From: Pseudomonadota bacterium
GTDB taxonomy: Bacteria > Pseudomonadota > Gammaproteobacteria > Steroidobacterales > Woeseiaceae
Length of the DNA stretch: 7,863 nt
Reading direction: 5' to 3'
Assembly (NCBI GenBank): GCA_022360335.1
Contig: JAKSCZ010000457.1
Span: 1-7,863, forward strand
The translations under genes were made by a program, and so were the position numbers. Shown piece after piece: positions 6,147 to 7,863 of this stretch (position 1 is the stretch's first letter; each line of letters begins with the position of its first letter). Below the pieces are notes generated by a model that saw only the letters and a list, made by a program, of their open reading frames with translations, was not told the DNA's origin and did no database searches.

Positions 6147-7715
6147 ATGCCCCGTATGGCGTGGTTTTCACCCAAGCCCTTGCTGATCCCCGACATCATT
6201 GCGATGAACCAGGCATTCCTCGGCGCGAAACCGGCCGTCATCGTCGACGACGAGGAAATCAGCTGGACCGCGTTCGGCGAGGGCGCCGCGCGGGTCGCGA
6301 ACGCGCTGCGGGACAGCGGGCTGGCGCAAGGCGATCGCGTCGTCGTGTTCATGCAAAACAGCTACGAGATGGTCGAGGCCATGTTCGGCATCATTCGTGC
6401 GGGCCTCGTCGCGGTACCGCTCAACGTGTCGATCACCGACGATGCCGTAGCGGGCATGATCGGCAACTCGGACGCCAGGGCCGTCATCGCCTCCGGCGAA
6501 CACGTGCAACGGATCGAATGCCTGCGTGAGCGGATCGGCGACCGCTTCGAAGGTCGCTTCATCGCGCCCGGCCGCTCGCCCGACGGCTGGCACGACTATG
6601 TCGCCATGCGCGATGCGGCGTCTGCAGACGCGCCCGACGTGAACATCGCGCCCGGGGACGAGTGCAACATCATCTACAGTTCGGGTACGACCGGGCTGCC
6701 CAAGGGCATCGTCCACGACCACGCCTGCCGTGAGGCCTGGGGCAGCGACCTGGCCGTCGCGCTGCGCTACCACGCGGGTGCGCGCACCTTGTGCAACCTC
6801 GGCCTGTTCTCGAACATCGTCTGGGTCGGCATGCTCGCGACCTTCTTCGCCGGCGGCACGCTCGTCGTGTCGCGGCGTTTCGACGTCGAGGATTGCCTGG
6901 CGACGATCGGGAAACACCGGGTGACGCACGCGGCCATGGTGCCGCTGCAGTACCGGAAGCTCATCGAGCACCCTGACTTCGGCACCTACGACCTGTCGAG
7001 CCTCGATGCGTGCATGTGTTGCGGTTCGCCGCTCGCCGTCGGGCTCAAACGCGAACTCGCCCGGCGCTGGCCCGGGCAGTTCATCGAACTCTACGGCCTG
7101 ACCGAGGGACTCGTCACGATACTCTCGCCCGAGGATCTGCTCGACAAGGCGGCCTCCGTCGGCCGAGCCTGCCCCGGCCAGCAACTCGCGGTCCTCGGCG
7201 ACGGCGACGAGATCCTGCCGGCCGGCGAACCGGGCGAGATCGTCGGCCATTGCCGCTTCATGATGGCCGGCTACCACACGAACGACGAGGCCAACGAGGA
7301 GGCGACCTGGGTACACCCGTCCGGGCGGCGCTGGCTGCGCACCGGCGACATCGGCAAGCTCGACGCGGACGGCTTCCTGTATCTCGTCGATCGCAAGAAA
7401 GACATGATCATCTCGGGCGGCCAGAACGTCTACCCGGCCGACATCGAGGCGGCCCTGGTCGAGCACGAGGCGGTCAGTGAGGTCGCCGTCATCGGTGTCG
7501 GGCACGACAAGTGGGGCGAGACGCCGCTGGCTGTCGTCGTGCCGACGCAGGGCGCCGACATCGATGCCGAAACCCTGACCGGTTGGGTGAACGGACGCGT
7601 CGGCAAACAGCAGCGCATCGCGGCCGCGGTGTTCGTCGATGAGCTGCCGCGCAATCCCAACGGCAAGGTACTCAAGCGCGAGTTGCGCACCGAGTTTGCG
7701 GAGATCCTCAAATGA
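6147..7715 (+). CDS. AMP-forming acyl-CoA ligase (class I adenylate-forming enzyme)
   Basis: This 522-residue ligase would activate a carboxylic acid to an acyl-AMP and then a CoA thioester in the cytoplasm. All family motifs are intact: phosphate loop YSSGTTGLPKG (177-187), ELYGLTEG (314-321), RTGD (398-401), hinge region DRKKDMIISGGQNVYP (415-430), and the C-terminal PNGKVLK (504-510), with K507 as the adenylation lysine. The acid-binding region has an unusual cysteine cluster, CMCCGSPL (289-296), where many relatives have GGAPL-like residues. Substrate class (fatty, aromatic or other) cannot be fixed. ATG 6147 has no spaced ribosome site, while ATG 6156 (codon 4) has AGCGGA 8 nt upstream and may be the true start. 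The promoter carries paired operators for the divergent TetR gene. The 3' end overlaps a hydrolase start by ATGA, implying translational coupling. Confidence 0.93.
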   Translation: MPRMAWFSPKPLLIPDIIAMNQAFLGAKPAVIVDDEEISWTAFGEGAARVANALRDSGLAQGDRVVVFMQNSYEMVEAMFGIIRAGLVAVPLNVSITDDAVAGMIGNSDARAVIASGEHVQRIECLRERIGDRFEGRFIAPGRSPDGWHDYVAMRDAASADAPDVNIAPGDECNIIYSSGTTGLPKGIVHDHACREAWGSDLAVALRYHAGARTLCNLGLFSNIVWVGMLATFFAGGTLVVSRRFDVEDCLATIGKHRVTHAAMVPLQYRKLIEHPDFGTYDLSSLDACMCCGSPLAVGLKRELARRWPGQFIELYGLTEGLVTILSPEDLLDKAASVGRACPGQQLAVLGDGDEILPAGEPGEIVGHCRFMMAGYHTNDEANEEATWVHPSGRRWLRTGDIGKLDADGFLYLVDRKKDMIISGGQNVYPADIEAALVEHEAVSEVAVIGVGHDKWGETPLAVVVPTQGADIDAETLTGWVNGRVGKQQRIAAAVFVDELPRNPNGKVLKRELRTEFAEILK

Positions 7716-7863
7716 CACAGGCAGACAACGCGGGCTTCTACACGAGCCGGGACGGGTTGCAACTCTACTACCGGGATTTCGGCAGCGAGCAGCCGGGCAC
7801 GCCAGTGATCTGCCTGCCGGGCCTGACGCGCAACAGCCGCGATTTCGAAGACCTCGCGAACTA
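7712..7863 (+). CDS. Alpha/beta hydrolase, N-terminal part (runs off the window)
   Basis: Only the first 50 codons are present, starting MTQADNAGFYTSRDGLQLYY. The stretch PVICLPGLTRNSRDFEDLA (31-49) is the strand-3/oxyanion-hole segment typical of alpha/beta-hydrolase fold esterases and C-C hydrolases, where LPGL replaces the more common HGL. The catalytic serine, acid and histidine lie beyond the window, so activity is not proven. Its ATG overlaps the TGA of the acyl-CoA ligase (ATGA), so it belongs to the same operon and the same predicted repressor control. A role in releasing the acid that the ligase then activates is a reasonable inference. Confidence 0.85.
   Translation, partial: MTQADNAGFYTSRDGLQLYYRDFGSEQPGTPVICLPGLTRNSRDFEDLAN

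Noticed and set aside
6168..7718. 516-residue open frame on the minus strand across the acyl-CoA ligase
   Set aside because: Low-complexity composition typical of antisense frames in high-GC genes; the ligase on the plus strand has all its motifs.

Overview
The window looks like chromosome from a GC-rich Gammaproteobacterium, or a close proteobacterial relative. This rests on the long-form (531-residue) Pseudomonas-type isocitrate lyase, the outer-membrane TonB-dependent receptor, an ArsP/DUF318-type permease and a TetR regulator with a PsrA-like C-terminal half. Taxonomy is inferred from protein style only; no rRNA or other marker is present. I see no tRNA, rRNA, CRISPR array, transposase or phage gene.

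Left part (1-2940). Positions 1-179 are an AT-rich regulatory region with a palindrome at the extreme left edge and a sigma70-like promoter overlapped by a small inverted repeat. It is followed by isocitrate lyase aceA (180-1775, +), the entry enzyme of the glyoxylate shunt. Converging on it from the right is a membrane permease of the ArsP_1/DUF318 type (1869-2870, -) with an N-terminal His/Cys cluster and a TTAGC-N4-GCTAA operator candidate upstream.

Right part (2941-7863). This is a coherent locus: a TonB-dependent receptor (3030-5297, -) with a strong intrinsic terminator at its end, a TetR-family repressor (5428-6069, -), an AMP-forming acyl-CoA ligase (6147-7715, +), and the start of an alpha/beta hydrolase (from 7712, +, running off the window) whose start codon overlaps the ligase stop. 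The most informative observation is non-coding. The receptor promoter and the ligase promoter carry nearly identical two-operator modules in the same orientation relative to their genes. One operator fills the 17-bp spacer between a TTGAAT -35 and a TAGCAT/TAGTAT -10. A second, perfect inverted repeat (TTCAACG-N2-CGTTGAA) covers the predicted transcription start. The ligase module also covers the regulator's own leader.

Proposed working model (inference): a hydrophobic ester or carboxylic-acid nutrient is taken up through the receptor, cleaved by the hydrolase and activated to a CoA thioester by the ligase. The TetR protein would repress receptor, ligase/hydrolase and itself until an acyl-type ligand appears. 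The substrate cannot be read from the sequence. The neighbouring aceA would help growth on acetyl-CoA-yielding substrates, but it has different promoter motifs and may be adjacent by chance.
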